A stretch of 64,000 bases of DNA, taken from the NCBI GenBank assembly GCA_002696035.1, contig NZQV01000007.1, forward strand, positions 180,136 through 244,135. The letters run 5' to 3'. Both the position numbers and the translations under genes were made by a program. The notes under the pieces are model-generated. The model was not told where the DNA came from. It saw only the letters and a program-made list of their open reading frames with translations, and did not search any database. Of the stretch, positions 45,090-55,800 are shown piece after piece. Each line of letters begins with the position of its first letter. The first letter of the stretch is position 1. This DNA comes from Balneola sp. GTDB taxonomy: Bacteria > Bacteroidota > Rhodothermia > Balneolales > Balneolaceae.

Positions 45090-45827
45090 ATGTCAGATAA
45101 TGCAAAGAAAAGAACGGGAGTCATCTTAGCTGCCGGCTTTGGCTCTCGTCTTGCCGGGGTAGATGATGAGACCCGGCTTAAACCACTTACCAACGTAAAC
45201 GGAACCCCTTTGATCTACCGGACTATAGAAAGTCTGGAAGTGGCGGGTTGTTCAAAAGTCGTGGTTGTTCTAGGTTTTGGTTTCGAAGAGATCAAGAAAG
45301 ACATCCTCGGTTCTTATGAAGGTGGGACACCTATCGTGTTTGTACACAACAAGCAATATGACCTGAGTAACGGTATATCGGTGTTAGCAGCTGAAGGATA
45401 TATAGAAAACGAATTTATCCTGACGATGGCCGATCATATTTTATCGGATAAGATGATGAAATTGGCCCGTAAACATCACCCCCCAAAAAACGGAGCAACG
45501 CTTCTTGTAGATTACAAAGTGGAGGACATCTTTGATATGGATGATGCCACTAAAGTCTATTCTGAAGACGGAAAGATCACTTCCATTGGCAAACAGATCT
45601 CCGACTATAACTGTATTGATACCGGAGTATTCGTTTGCACCCCAACATTAATGGAAGAAATCAGGAAGGTGTATGAAAAGAAGGGAGATGCCTCTCTTTC
45701 TGATGGAATTCAGGCTTTAGCCAACCGGGGAAACATGCACACGCTTGATATCGGCGAGGCTTTCTGGCAGGATGTGGATACCCCGGAAATGCTGGAACAT
45801 GCTGAGAAAATGCTTCAGGAAATTTAG
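45090..45827 (+). CDS. CTP:inositol-1-phosphate cytidylyltransferase-like nucleotidyltransferase
   Basis: A 245-residue nucleotidyltransferase. LAAGFGSRL and RLKPLTNVNGTPLIYR form the nucleotide and Lys site, and FILTMADHI is the metal-binding Asp region. The separate NTase half of the thermophile DIP enzyme has this architecture. Coupling to ino1 supports CTP:inositol-1-P as substrate, but a different sugar-phosphate cannot be excluded. No CDP-alcohol phosphotransferase is fused here; it must be elsewhere if CDP-inositol is used for lipid or osmolyte synthesis. Confidence 0.8.
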   Translation: MSDNAKKRTGVILAAGFGSRLAGVDDETRLKPLTNVNGTPLIYRTIESLEVAGCSKVVVVLGFGFEEIKKDILGSYEGGTPIVFVHNKQYDLSNGISVLAAEGYIENEFILTMADHILSDKMMKLARKHHPPKNGATLLVDYKVEDIFDMDDATKVYSEDGKITSIGKQISDYNCIDTGVFVCTPTLMEEIRKVYEKKGDASLSDGIQALANRGNMHTLDIGEAFWQDVDTPEMLEHAEKMLQEI

Positions 45828-45831
45828 GAGA

Positions 45832-46896
45832 TCACTTAGGAGCCATGTAATAAAAATAGCCGGGTGTGGAATTGTTGATGATTACTCTTCCATTCATTTC
45901 CACAAGTTCGCCTCCTACCACTTGCTTAGCCAGAAAACGCTTTATGCCTCCCAGTTCATTTAGCAGGGAATAGGTTTGTAAAAGTTCAGTGACCTCAATG
46001 TTCATATCATCACCCTGAAAGGGATCAACTCTTATTACTGAATCCAACTCACGGGGAGAAGAATCCCGGCTGACTTGTTCTATAAAAGAAGGGGTCAGTA
46101 AATACACATTGTTGTTCACCATGCGCACTCCATAACCAATAGGCGTTTGCAGATTGGATTCTTTCAGCGTTAGAAAGTGAAAGTAAAAACCGTCTTGCGC
46201 ATCCCCTGATTTTACCCGGTAGCTGCGCTTAATGATCTCGTTACTCAGGTTATTTTGATAAATATGGTCCATATAGCCGGTACCGGAAACTTGAGTCGTA
46301 TCCCCATTGATGGCTACAAATCCTTTTACTTTAGCATGAGGAATAAGCAGGTATAAACCGATCTCATTTGATCCGAATTCGTACTTCCCATTTCCTAGAA
46401 CCTTGCCGGGCACAATGTCATAGTAGGTGAGATCTACATCATACAAAATGCCATCTTTCTTTGTGCGATAGCGTACCCGGTGTGACTCATCAAATTTACC
46501 CTTTGCCCAGAATGTGCGTTCGGGATGAAGGTCAATGAAGTTGCTGTCCGGCTCGTTTGTAAATGTCTCCAGGCTGTATTCTTTATTTACCACATAATTG
46601 GTGCCATCTTCCATGTTCAACATCAGTTTTCCACCGGTTACGCGCCCCTTATAAGCGGAACCAAAATCATTGATAGAAAAATTAACGATCACCTGCATGC
46701 CATTGTCCATATTGGCATGATAGGTCCACAGCTCGTTATAATATTTAGAGGAAAGATTCTTCTCTTTGAAATCTCCAGGTGAAATATCCCGGTATAAACC
46801 GTCAGGAAAATTAATACCCTGGGCCAAACCCAGCGAGGGTAGGAGAATGATAAAAATGAATAGCCCTTTAATAATAGTGTGCATTACTGTTGACAC
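45832..46896 (-). CDS. secreted lipocalin-like protein (AttH/CrtC/Svf1-type)
   Basis: A 354-residue exported protein with a signal peptide (hydrophobic 9-25, ending LAQG). GTGYMDHIYQN matches the GxGYxDH element of the AttH/CrtC/Svf1 beta-barrel group, and paired barrels seem likely (about 40-180 and 190-340). Related members modify or bind lipids or carotenoids; the ligand here is unknown. It is convergent with the cytidylyltransferase gene (4-nt gap). Confidence 0.55.
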   Translation of the reverse strand: MSTVMHTIIKGLFIFIILLPSLGLAQGINFPDGLYRDISPGDFKEKNLSSKYYNELWTYHANMDNGMQVIVNFSINDFGSAYKGRVTGGKLMLNMEDGTNYVVNKEYSLETFTNEPDSNFIDLHPERTFWAKGKFDESHRVRYRTKKDGILYDVDLTYYDIVPGKVLGNGKYEFGSNEIGLYLLIPHAKVKGFVAINGDTTQVSGTGYMDHIYQNNLSNEIIKRSYRVKSGDAQDGFYFHFLTLKESNLQTPIGYGVRMVNNNVYLLTPSFIEQVSRDSSPRELDSVIRVDPFQGDDMNIEVTELLQTYSLLNELGGIKRFLAKQVVGGELVEMNGRVIINNSTPGYFYYMAPK

Positions 46897-46956
46897 AGAT
46901 TGATCTTTTAAAAAATTAAAAAATATGAGTTTTGATGAGCATTATTTTGTCGATAA

Positions 46957-46964
46957 CAAAGATA
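46957..46964 (-). promoter_or_regulatory. candidate -7 promoter element (TATCTTTG) of the lipocalin-like gene
   Basis: On the minus strand TATCTTTG sits 61 nt before the start codon. It lies in the 362-nt gap 46897-47258, which is AT-rich. That gap also contains an unconvincing 27-codon ORF (47098-47181) and no other recognisable gene. Confidence 0.42.
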
Positions 46965-47258
46965 TCAGGTTTTTGTTGTACTGTTACATTTTTGAACGAT
47001 TGATGAATGAAAGGATATCGTAAATGGGTGTTTTATCATAGACACTTTCAATGTAATATTTAATACAGATTAGCGTATTTTTAGCAGCTTTAATTCCATG
47101 AAAATGAAATTCACTCAAAATAATTTATTTAGTTTAGTAATTAGTAAACTTAAACAAATTTCATTTAACTTAAAGGATTGAAGGATATTAAATACGGAAT
47201 TAAAGCAGCGCTTTTTAGCTTTACAATCCCACAAGCAGTTTTCTAAGTAACTTTTTTA

Positions 47259-49751
47259 ATGAAGAACGTTCTCGATTTTTTAAAACCGGTATTAAAATTC
47301 AACTATTCTCATCCGTATTGGGTGGTCACCATAAGTCTTTTAATAGCAATATTGGGTGGCTACTATGCACTTCAGTTAAAAGTTGATACCGATATTGCCA
47401 GCCTGCTGCCTGAAGACAATCCCAATGTTATTGCTCTGGAAAAGCTGAGTGAAACTGTGGGGGGAGAAACCGAGATGCAGGTGGTGATAAGTTCCCCAAG
47501 CTTTGAAGCCAATAAGCAGTTTGCAGAAGACCTTATTGACAGATCACTTGAGCTGTATTATCCACGGTATGAAGATAACTTTTTTAAGCGGGCTGAATTT
47601 CGCAGAGAGACGGAAGTGGTTCAAAATAATGCTCTTTACCTGGCCAGCGATAAAGAACTTGAAGAAGTTAAGGACTGGCTTCAGGCTGAAATTCAACAAG
47701 CCAAGGAAGAAGCCAATCCCTTTTATTTTGATCTGGATGAAGAGGAGGAAGAAGAAGTTTCCACAGATAACTTTGAAGAAAGTTACAATACCTTAGTTCC
47801 CAGCGAGTATCCCATAAATGAGGATAGCACCATCATGGTCATCAAGCTATTCCCGACTGGGTCTAAAAGTGATATCAGGTATCTGGAGGATATGTTTGAG
47901 GCTTATGATGAATTATTAGCCTCAATGGAACCGGCCAATTATCATCCTGAAATGGAGGTGCGTTTTGGAGGACGGCTTCAACGCCATCTCGAGGAATTCA
48001 CGTCCATCATGAACGACGTGCTTGGCAGTTTTGCTACTGGAATAAGCAGTGTCATCTTGTTGGTCATGCTATACTTTTTCTTTAAAAAATATCTTCACTA
48101 CCGGCATGGCACCAGGGGACAGGGAAAATACACTCTGTGGTCTCATATTTTGCGGATGCCGGTTCCAGTACTCATTATCGGCGTACCCCTGATAGTTAGT
48201 TTAGCGTGGACCTTCGGTATTACGTACTTTTATCTCGGGGTCTTGAACACCATGACTTCCGTACTTTTTGTGATTTTGTTTGGACTGGGGATTGACTACG
48301 GAATTCATTTCTATGCCCGGTATATCGAATTGCGTTCTTCTGGGATGAGCGTATATGATGCCATGGTGAAAACCAATGAAAAAACAGGGGAAGCTATAGT
48401 AGTATCGGCATTTACGACTGCTGCCGCTCTCTATATTTTGATGTTCGCTGATTTCCGTGGTTTCTCTGAATTTGGCTTTATTGCAGGTACCGGAATCTTG
48501 CTTGCTCTGTTTGGGATGCTATATCTGCTACCGGCACTTCTGGTAATTTTTGATGAACGCCTGAACCTGATCCTCATAAGCGAAAAACAAAAAGAAGAGT
48601 ATACCGGGTATCACCGTTATCCATTTGCAAGGACTATTGTTACGGTTGGGTTGGTGCTTGCGGTCATCGTTGTTGGTTTTAGCGGAAACCTGAAATTCCA
48701 GTATAATTTTAGCGAACTTGAACCCAAGTTCCCCAAGTATGAAGAATTTCAATCTTATGCAGGTCAGGTAGATGACGGAACCAAGCGTAATCCGGCGTAC
48801 ATAGTGGCCGAGACCAATGAGCAGGTAGAGGAGATCGCGGCAATTCTAAAAGAACGTGCCCGAACCGATACCACTTCACCGACCATCGAAAGTGTGGAAA
48901 CACTGCAGGAGCGTTACCCTAATGACGAACAAGAGGAGCAGGAAAAACTGGCTAAGATCGAGGAGATCCGGGAGCTTCTAAAAGATCCATTCTTGGTTGA
49001 TCAGGAAAGCGAAGACCTTGATAAATTGCGTAAGGCATCTCAAACAACAGAGCCCCTGGAATTGAGTGAGATTCCAGATTATTTAAAATCCCGTTTTGTT
49101 ACTAAAGATGGGGAAATTGGACGTTTTGTAATCGTTTATCCATCCGTTGGGTTATCTGATGGCCGTAAATCCATAGCTTTCAAAGACGATGTAAGCGTAG
49201 TTCAGCTCGATTCTGGCACAAAATTATATGCGGCCAGTACCTCGCTTGTAGCCGCATCTATGTTAGATCTTATGCGGACAGAAAGTCCCTATATGGTTGC
49301 CGCTACTTTTATTTTTATCTATTTCTTCATGCTGTTTTCGTTCCGTTCGTTCCGCTGGTCAATCATTGCCATGCTGCCTTTACTGGTAGGATTACTTTGG
49401 CTGTTTGGGATTATGATGATATTTGGTCTGCAGTTCAATTTCTATAATCTGGTTGTGTTACCGGCCATTTTAGGAATCGGGGAGGACAGTGGTGTACACC
49501 TGGCTCATCGTTACAGGGAAGAGGGGAAAAGGAGCATGTGGCAGGTACTTTCAAGTACAGGTCAGCATATCACCATGGGCTCAATAACTACGATGCTGGG
49601 TTTTGCAGGTTTGTTGTTTACCAGTCACCCGGGCTTGCAGTCTATAGGAATTATGGCCGTGCTTGGAATTGGGATGACACTTTTAACCTCTGTCACCTTT
49701 TTGCCGGCTCTTATTCAATGGCTGGAAGACAAAGACTGGATCCGATTCTAA
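47259..49751 (+). CDS. MMPL/RND-family exporter (HpnN-like)
   Basis: An 830-residue inner-membrane transporter with two six-TM blocks and two periplasmic domains. The first TM4 motif reads GLGIDYGIHFYARYIE and the second GIGEDSGVHLAHRYRE, the pattern of MMPL-type lipid exporters such as HpnN. An acidic stretch (DLDEEEEEEV, about 165-175) interrupts the first periplasmic loop. It stands alone. The MlaC-type and TolC-type genes at 32640-34632 are the sort of partners it might use. Confidence 0.88.
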   Translation: MKNVLDFLKPVLKFNYSHPYWVVTISLLIAILGGYYALQLKVDTDIASLLPEDNPNVIALEKLSETVGGETEMQVVISSPSFEANKQFAEDLIDRSLELYYPRYEDNFFKRAEFRRETEVVQNNALYLASDKELEEVKDWLQAEIQQAKEEANPFYFDLDEEEEEEVSTDNFEESYNTLVPSEYPINEDSTIMVIKLFPTGSKSDIRYLEDMFEAYDELLASMEPANYHPEMEVRFGGRLQRHLEEFTSIMNDVLGSFATGISSVILLVMLYFFFKKYLHYRHGTRGQGKYTLWSHILRMPVPVLIIGVPLIVSLAWTFGITYFYLGVLNTMTSVLFVILFGLGIDYGIHFYARYIELRSSGMSVYDAMVKTNEKTGEAIVVSAFTTAAALYILMFADFRGFSEFGFIAGTGILLALFGMLYLLPALLVIFDERLNLILISEKQKEEYTGYHRYPFARTIVTVGLVLAVIVVGFSGNLKFQYNFSELEPKFPKYEEFQSYAGQVDDGTKRNPAYIVAETNEQVEEIAAILKERARTDTTSPTIESVETLQERYPNDEQEEQEKLAKIEEIRELLKDPFLVDQESEDLDKLRKASQTTEPLELSEIPDYLKSRFVTKDGEIGRFVIVYPSVGLSDGRKSIAFKDDVSVVQLDSGTKLYAASTSLVAASMLDLMRTESPYMVAATFIFIYFFMLFSFRSFRWSIIAMLPLLVGLLWLFGIMMIFGLQFNFYNLVVLPAILGIGEDSGVHLAHRYREEGKRSMWQVLSSTGQHITMGSITTMLGFAGLLFTSHPGLQSIGIMAVLGIGMTLLTSVTFLPALIQWLEDKDWIRF

Positions 49752-49884
49752 AGAAATTCAAATTAGTCTGAATTCATCCCGGGCTATTTATTGTGTCGGA
49801 CCCGGACTAGTTGCGGGCTTGGTAAGACTGAAATAATTGGGAAGAGGCTATAAGCAGATCCTCAATTTCCAGATCCTTTATTTA

Positions 49885-51399
49885 TTACTGCCTCCAGAAA
49901 GCAGGAGAGAAGATGATGAGTACAGTGAAGATCTCAAGCCGGCCAACCATCATTAGTATGATCAACACCCATTTTCCAAGATAAGGCAATCCTGCAAAAT
50001 TCTCAGTAGGACCAAATTCACCCCAGCCCGGACCGATGTTTCCAATAGCCGCTATACTTGCACCGATGGAGGAGAGTATATCATACCCAAACAAACTGAT
50101 AATGAACGCACCCAGCGCGAAAATAAAGATATAGAGGATAAAGAAGCTCAGCACGGTTTGCTGGATATTCCTGTTTATTGCTTGATCTCCGATCCGAACC
50201 GGCAAAATGGCTTTGGGATGCACAATCTGTTTGATCTCTCGCGCAGTATTTCGGATCAGGATCATCCAGCGAATCATTTTAATGCCACCGCCTGTTGACC
50301 CGGCACATCCGCCCGTAAAGAACAAAAGAAACAGGAAGAATGCCCCGATAGAGTTCCACACTTCATAATTATCGGTACCAAAACCTGTGGTGGTTACTAT
50401 GGCAAGTACCTGAAATGCTCCGTACCTCAAAGCATCTAAGATGGGGTATTTATCAAGAATGAATAGTGAGCCTGCAACGATCACAATACCAATGGCAATT
50501 ACAAGGCTGTAGAAACGAATTTCCCGGTTATTGAAGAATGATTTATAGTCTCCGCGCAAAAGCCGGAAGTGCATGGCAAAGTTCACCCCTGCTATGAACA
50601 TAAAAATAATAACGACCCAATCTATATATGCAGAATCGAATGCTGCAATACTGGCATTCTTCGTAGAAAAACCACCCGTTGCCATGGTTGAGAACGCATG
50701 GTTAATAGCTTCGAACCAATCCATTGAGGGGTGAACCCAAAGCAATACAAATTCAATTGCTGTGAATGCTACATACACGCCCCACAGTAATTTGGCCGTT
50801 TCCTGTACACGCGGTGTAAGTTTATCGGTAGTTGGACCGGGCGACTCAGCCTGAAAAAGCTGCATCCCGCCAATACCCAAAAGTGGTAGAATGGCAAGTG
50901 AAAGTACAATGATTCCCATCCCGCCAAGCCAGTGCGCCAGCGATCTCCAAAACAAGAAACTCTTCGGAATCTCCTCTATTTGCGGATTTTGAAAGCCACT
51001 GGATGTTTCTCCTCCCAGAATGGTAGAGCCTGTAGTGGAAAGGGCGCTCATGGTTTCAAAAACAGCATCCGTAAAAGAGGGCAATACTCCGGATATCACA
51101 AAAGGTAAGGCACCCACCAAAGAAAGTGACAGCCATGTTCCGCTAACCACCAGAAAGCCTTCCCTGATCCTTAATTCTTGCTGGGGTTTAAAGAAATACC
51201 AAAGTAAACCTCCAACAGAAAATGCGATACCTGCCGAGAGCAGGAAGGAATGACCGGTATGTTCGTCATAGATAAGATCAACTCCTGCGGGAAGTAAAAG
51301 AGCGAAGCCCATGAAGAAAATAAATGCTCCTAATACACCAAGTACCATCAGAAAATCAATATTAGCGCGCGGTGTACTTTTGCCTGAGACTAATGCCAT
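49885..51399 (-). CDS. trkH: Trk potassium uptake system membrane subunit
   Basis: A 504-residue K+ translocation subunit. The four pore-loop filters are visible around ALSTTGSTIL, TMATGGFSTKN, VTTTGFGTDN and AAIGNIGPGWGEFGP. It imports K+ with the motive force and is gated by TrkA. Its ATG overlaps the trkA stop by 1 nt. The 133-nt gap downstream to the convergent MMPL gene contains no strong terminator hairpin. Confidence 0.94.
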   Translation of the reverse strand: MALVSGKSTPRANIDFLMVLGVLGAFIFFMGFALLLPAGVDLIYDEHTGHSFLLSAGIAFSVGGLLWYFFKPQQELRIREGFLVVSGTWLSLSLVGALPFVISGVLPSFTDAVFETMSALSTTGSTILGGETSSGFQNPQIEEIPKSFLFWRSLAHWLGGMGIIVLSLAILPLLGIGGMQLFQAESPGPTTDKLTPRVQETAKLLWGVYVAFTAIEFVLLWVHPSMDWFEAINHAFSTMATGGFSTKNASIAAFDSAYIDWVVIIFMFIAGVNFAMHFRLLRGDYKSFFNNREIRFYSLVIAIGIVIVAGSLFILDKYPILDALRYGAFQVLAIVTTTGFGTDNYEVWNSIGAFFLFLLFFTGGCAGSTGGGIKMIRWMILIRNTAREIKQIVHPKAILPVRIGDQAINRNIQQTVLSFFILYIFIFALGAFIISLFGYDILSSIGASIAAIGNIGPGWGEFGPTENFAGLPYLGKWVLIILMMVGRLEIFTVLIIFSPAFWRQ

Positions 51400-52751
51400 T
51401 ACTGAAAGAGGTTGGTTACTTTATCGATGACGCTTGGAAGGCAGAATACGATCACTCTGTCGTCGGGTTGAATTTGGGACTCACCAGTAGCAATTTTCGC
51501 AGAACCATCACACAAAATTCCTCCAATCAAACAACCATCTGGTAGGTTTTGTTTTTTAATGGGTTTCTTGGTGATCTTGGAACCTTCGGAGGCGATCAGC
51601 TCGATGACTTCAGCTTTCATACCGCGCATTTCGGTAACCGATACCACGCGACCTCGGCGTACATATCGGTGAATTTCGTTTGAAGCAGCCCCTTTTTTAT
51701 TTACTACGGCATCCAGCCCGATAGTTTGGGCAAGAGGTATAAAATCGGGTTTGGAAACCAACGCTACCGTTTTATTTACTTCCAGGTGTTTGGCCAATAA
51801 GCATGATATGATATTGGATTCCTCATCGTCGGTCACGGCAATAAAGGCATCTACATCGCTGACTCCTTCTGTTACCAAAAGATCAGGATCAGTGGGATTG
51901 CCGTTTAGCACCATCACATCTTTGAGTTCAATAGCAAGGTCTTCGGCAGTGTCGTAATCAGGTTCAATCAGTTTTATGGACCAGTTTTTAGATTTATCAG
52001 CACACAGCAGCCGAGCTATCATTGGCCCCATTCCGGAACCGCCGGCAATCATAACGCTGTTGATCTCGGTTTCCTTTTTGCCGGTTGTGGCTACGATCTC
52101 ATTTATATCTTTTGTTTTAGAAAGAATAAAGATCTGGTCATAGTTCTGAAATTTGATATTTCCTTTTGGGATGATGGTATGTCCCCGTCGGCCTATTGCT
52201 ACCACTCGAAAGGTAAGGTGAGAATAATCGGAAGCATATTGATTGAGACTCATATTTACCAGGGGAGAATCTTTCTCGAGCCTGATTCCAATGATCTGCA
52301 TTTTCCCATCTGCCAGATTGATAATATCACTGGCTGATGAGCGCTTAAGTAACTGGGCAATTTCATGAGAAGCACTCAACTCGGGATGGATCATGACATC
52401 AATGCCCAGGTCGGAAGGGGTGAGCGGGGCTTCTTTATCCGAAAATTCATCACTACGGATGCGGGCGATCACCATTTTTGCGCCAAGGCGCTTGCCGATC
52501 ATCCCTGATATCATATTAACTTCGTCAATACTTGTTACTGAAATGAGAATATCGGCTTCGTCTACATCAGCTTTCACCAGATCTTTTACAGAGGTGGCAT
52601 TTCCTTCAACAGTAAGTACATCCAGAGATTCTGCAACCTTGGAAAGCGGACCCTTCTCTCTGTCAAGAACAACAACATCATGTTTTTCAGAGGATAAAAT
52701 GCTGGCCAGATCATAGCCAATTTCACCAGCGCCAATAATTACAATCTTCAA
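51399..52751 (-). CDS. trkA: Trk potassium uptake regulatory subunit
   Basis: A 450-residue cytosolic protein with two RCK_N/RCK_C repeats. Rossmann motifs are IIGAGEIGYDLASIL (start) and MIAGGSGMGPMIARLL (about 235), each with a C-terminal RCK_C part. It binds NAD(H)/ATP and gates TrkH. The 104-nt AT-rich gap upstream holds TTTTAAGCTTAAAA (52792-52805), a palindrome that may be part of its control region. Confidence 0.94.
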   Translation of the reverse strand: MKIVIIGAGEIGYDLASILSSEKHDVVVLDREKGPLSKVAESLDVLTVEGNATSVKDLVKADVDEADILISVTSIDEVNMISGMIGKRLGAKMVIARIRSDEFSDKEAPLTPSDLGIDVMIHPELSASHEIAQLLKRSSASDIINLADGKMQIIGIRLEKDSPLVNMSLNQYASDYSHLTFRVVAIGRRGHTIIPKGNIKFQNYDQIFILSKTKDINEIVATTGKKETEINSVMIAGGSGMGPMIARLLCADKSKNWSIKLIEPDYDTAEDLAIELKDVMVLNGNPTDPDLLVTEGVSDVDAFIAVTDDEESNIISCLLAKHLEVNKTVALVSKPDFIPLAQTIGLDAVVNKKGAASNEIHRYVRRGRVVSVTEMRGMKAEVIELIASEGSKITKKPIKKQNLPDGCLIGGILCDGSAKIATGESQIQPDDRVIVFCLPSVIDKVTNLFQ

Positions 52752-52855
52752 AAGCTTGATACCTTATTTTAAAAACAATAATGTTACCATCTTTTAAGCT
52801 TAAAATAAAATATAATATTCGCTAATTAATAAAATAAAAACAGATGTTTATCTAA

Positions 52856-55800
52856 CTATTCAGTGATAATAATAAGTTCGGCTTCAACCATTTTGGATTG
52901 TGTTACACTAAGATCGGTAACCTGTATGGTAAAACGATTTTCTCCTTCACTTAAAGGAACTTCCTGTCGGATTCCTTCTCCTATAACTCTGCCGTTTTGA
53001 AGCCAAATGTACTTGGTCATTCCCGGTTCCCGGTTTACTGATGGAGCTTCAACTATAGTTTTTGGATTCGAAGGATTCCACTCCATCTGGATGACATCGG
53101 GAGTAGTTTTAAAAGCGAGAGGCTCAATAGTCAGTACTTTAAATGTATGTTCTGCAAGATTTTGGTCTTCAAAAATCCAGGCAAGGGTCAGTGAATCTTC
53201 AGGAACCTGCTGAGCGGTCCATTCCTGAAAGTAAGTTCCGTCCAGTAAAAATACCCATCCTTCTCCAAGTTCCAGGTCGGCAATGGAAAGCGTTCCCCCC
53301 TGAACCAGTAATTCTGGAATTTCAGGATCGGGAGTTGGTAATCGTTTAGGGATGTATTTAACAATAGCTGAATCCAGAGAGTTAGGGAGCTGCCGATTAT
53401 CATTTTGCACTAAAGTAACCCGATAGGTTTTGTTTTCTGTAGGGGTGAAGGTGGGTTCTTCTACAGGGTTGCCATCAATAAACCACTCAGAAGTTAGTTC
53501 ATCTCCGTCTCCATCGGTGGAATTTACACTGAACATCGCCACTTCTTGCCCAAGGTATTTGATCTCAGGTACGGTGATAGCCGGTTCAGGCGCGCTATTT
53601 ACAAAAATGCTTTTTTCCGTTTCAACTAAATTGTTGGTGGCGTCGGCATTATCCTGAATTTGCAGCTTCAGGGTATGTGTACCCGGCTTTATGGCTTTTA
53701 TGATCTCAGATGCATTGTTGCTCATCAGACTGTCATTCATAAACCAGCGATAGGTAGTGATGAAACCATCGCTGTCACTTGATCTGGATGCATCAAGCTT
53801 AAGATCAGTTCCGGCTGCTATGCGATCAGGAAGATTCCAGTCTATCTCCGGTGCTACATTCACCTTAATGGTTTTGGTCAGGCTTACGGTATTGCATGAG
53901 GTAGAGGTGTTGGTCTCTAGATTCAGCGTAACAAAATACTCACCCGGCTTGGAGAAAGTATGACTTGTTTCAAGGCCGGTTTCAACATAGGTGGTGTCTT
54001 TATTTTCGATCAGCCATTCAACATTTTTGAAACCTCCATTTGCGACGGAATTTGAGCCATCCAATGTGATCTTTTCTCCGGGAGCAGTCCATGCAGGTAG
54101 GTCAAAACTAGCTTCAGGGCCTTCAATAACCCGAACTTTCGCCGTAGTTTGACTCACATTCGGGCACATCCCAGACCCTGAACCTTCTACAGTAAGAGAG
54201 ACCATATATTCACCTGGTTCGGTGAATACGTGCCGCACTTTGGAGCCGGTTTCAGAATTCCCATCCCCAAGATCCCAGGCAAAAGAGGGGAGTGAACCGG
54301 AAGGATCGGAACTGGCGGTTCCGTCAAAATCCAGTGCTGTATTAACGCAAATGGTGGTGTCGGCAATATTCATTCGGGCAATAGGAGAGCCTTCCACGAT
54401 CACAGGAATGATAGCCTCTGTTTCTTGTTCTGTTATGCGATCATTTAATGTCAGTTTTGCTTGATACACTCCCGGTTCATTATAAGAATAGGAGGGATTG
54501 GCCTGATCGGATGTGACACCGTTCCCAAAATCCCAGTTCACCTGAAAGGCATCTCCATCCGGGTCATAACTGCGAGAACTGTTGAAAAGTACGGTTTGTC
54601 CGGTACAGGACTGCAACAACGAGTCAACTACCGCTTTTACCGGACGATTGATGAGAACACGAATTAATTCCTCATTCTGACTATTTGCAAGCCCTTTGCC
54701 ATCATTTACGGTCAGGCTAATAATATGTACTCCTGCCTCGGGGGCGGTCCAGCTAAAAGAACTTTCGTTACGTTTGGAACCATCGGGAAGTGTCCATTCA
54801 AAGCGCAGCGGATCCTCATCAAGGTCGTAGCTGCCGGATGCGTTCAGACTGATACTCAACGAATTAGAGAGAATAGAGGGTTCTGTAACAATATAAGGCT
54901 GATGGTTTAGGGTGACCGATGCTTCAGTAGTGATCTCCGAATTAGAAAGCCGGTCATTGTCTAAAACGGTCAGGGTGAAATTCTTGGTTCCACTTTCTTC
55001 AAAAGTACGCGATACTTCTTGTCCGTCAAGTACGGTGCCATCCTCAAATTCCCATCGGTAAGAAATAATATTTCCATCAGGGTCAAAACTATTAGCTGCA
55101 GAAAAAGTAAACTCTTTTCCCGGAACCGGTTGAGCCGGTATGGTTTCCCATCTTGGAACCGGCGATTTGTTCACACGTATCGTTTTTGAGGTGTATCCCC
55201 GGGCAATATCAAAGCCGGAATTATCCTGCACAAGCAGAGAGAGGGTTTGTATACCAGATTTAGGAATCATGAGCGTTGGCTGCTCTCCGTTACCGGCCGG
55301 TATTCCGTTGATAAACCATTCAAAGTGTTCAACCATCCCATCTTCATCCAGGCTCAAGGACCCATCAGGGGTGAAGTTTTCGCCGGGAGCGACCACTGCC
55401 GGTGACGTAAATCGTGCTTCCGGAAACTTATTGATGACCAGTTGCTGATCGGTGCTTTGTATTGAGTTACTTAAGCCTTCTGCGTCATCCACGGTTAAAG
55501 TAACGGTGTAGGTGCCGGGCTCCTGGTAGCGGTGTTGAACAGCAGAGCCAGTATCTGTATTGCCATCACCAAAGTCCCAGCTATATTCCCGGATCTCATC
55601 AAAAGTTTGAGCATTGAAGGATACGAGGGAGTTTGGAGTGTATTCCGGTGCTTCTATAACCGGAACGGGAGCGTCATTTACACGGATAGATCTTGTCATC
55701 TCCTGAACGGAATTTGAGACTTGTCGGCCATCATCTACAGTAAGCCGGATATCAAATATTCCCGGTTCGTTTAAAGTGTAAGTAAAATACTCTCCCTGAC

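Noticed and set aside
47098..47181. 27-codon ORF in the 362-nt gap before the MMPL gene
   Set aside because: There is no ribosome-binding site or recognisable signature, and AT-rich DNA of this kind gives such ORFs by chance.
49752..49884. Terminator between the MMPL and trkH genes
   Set aside because: Short CCGGGC-type palindromes are present, but no stable stem followed by a T-run could be identified.
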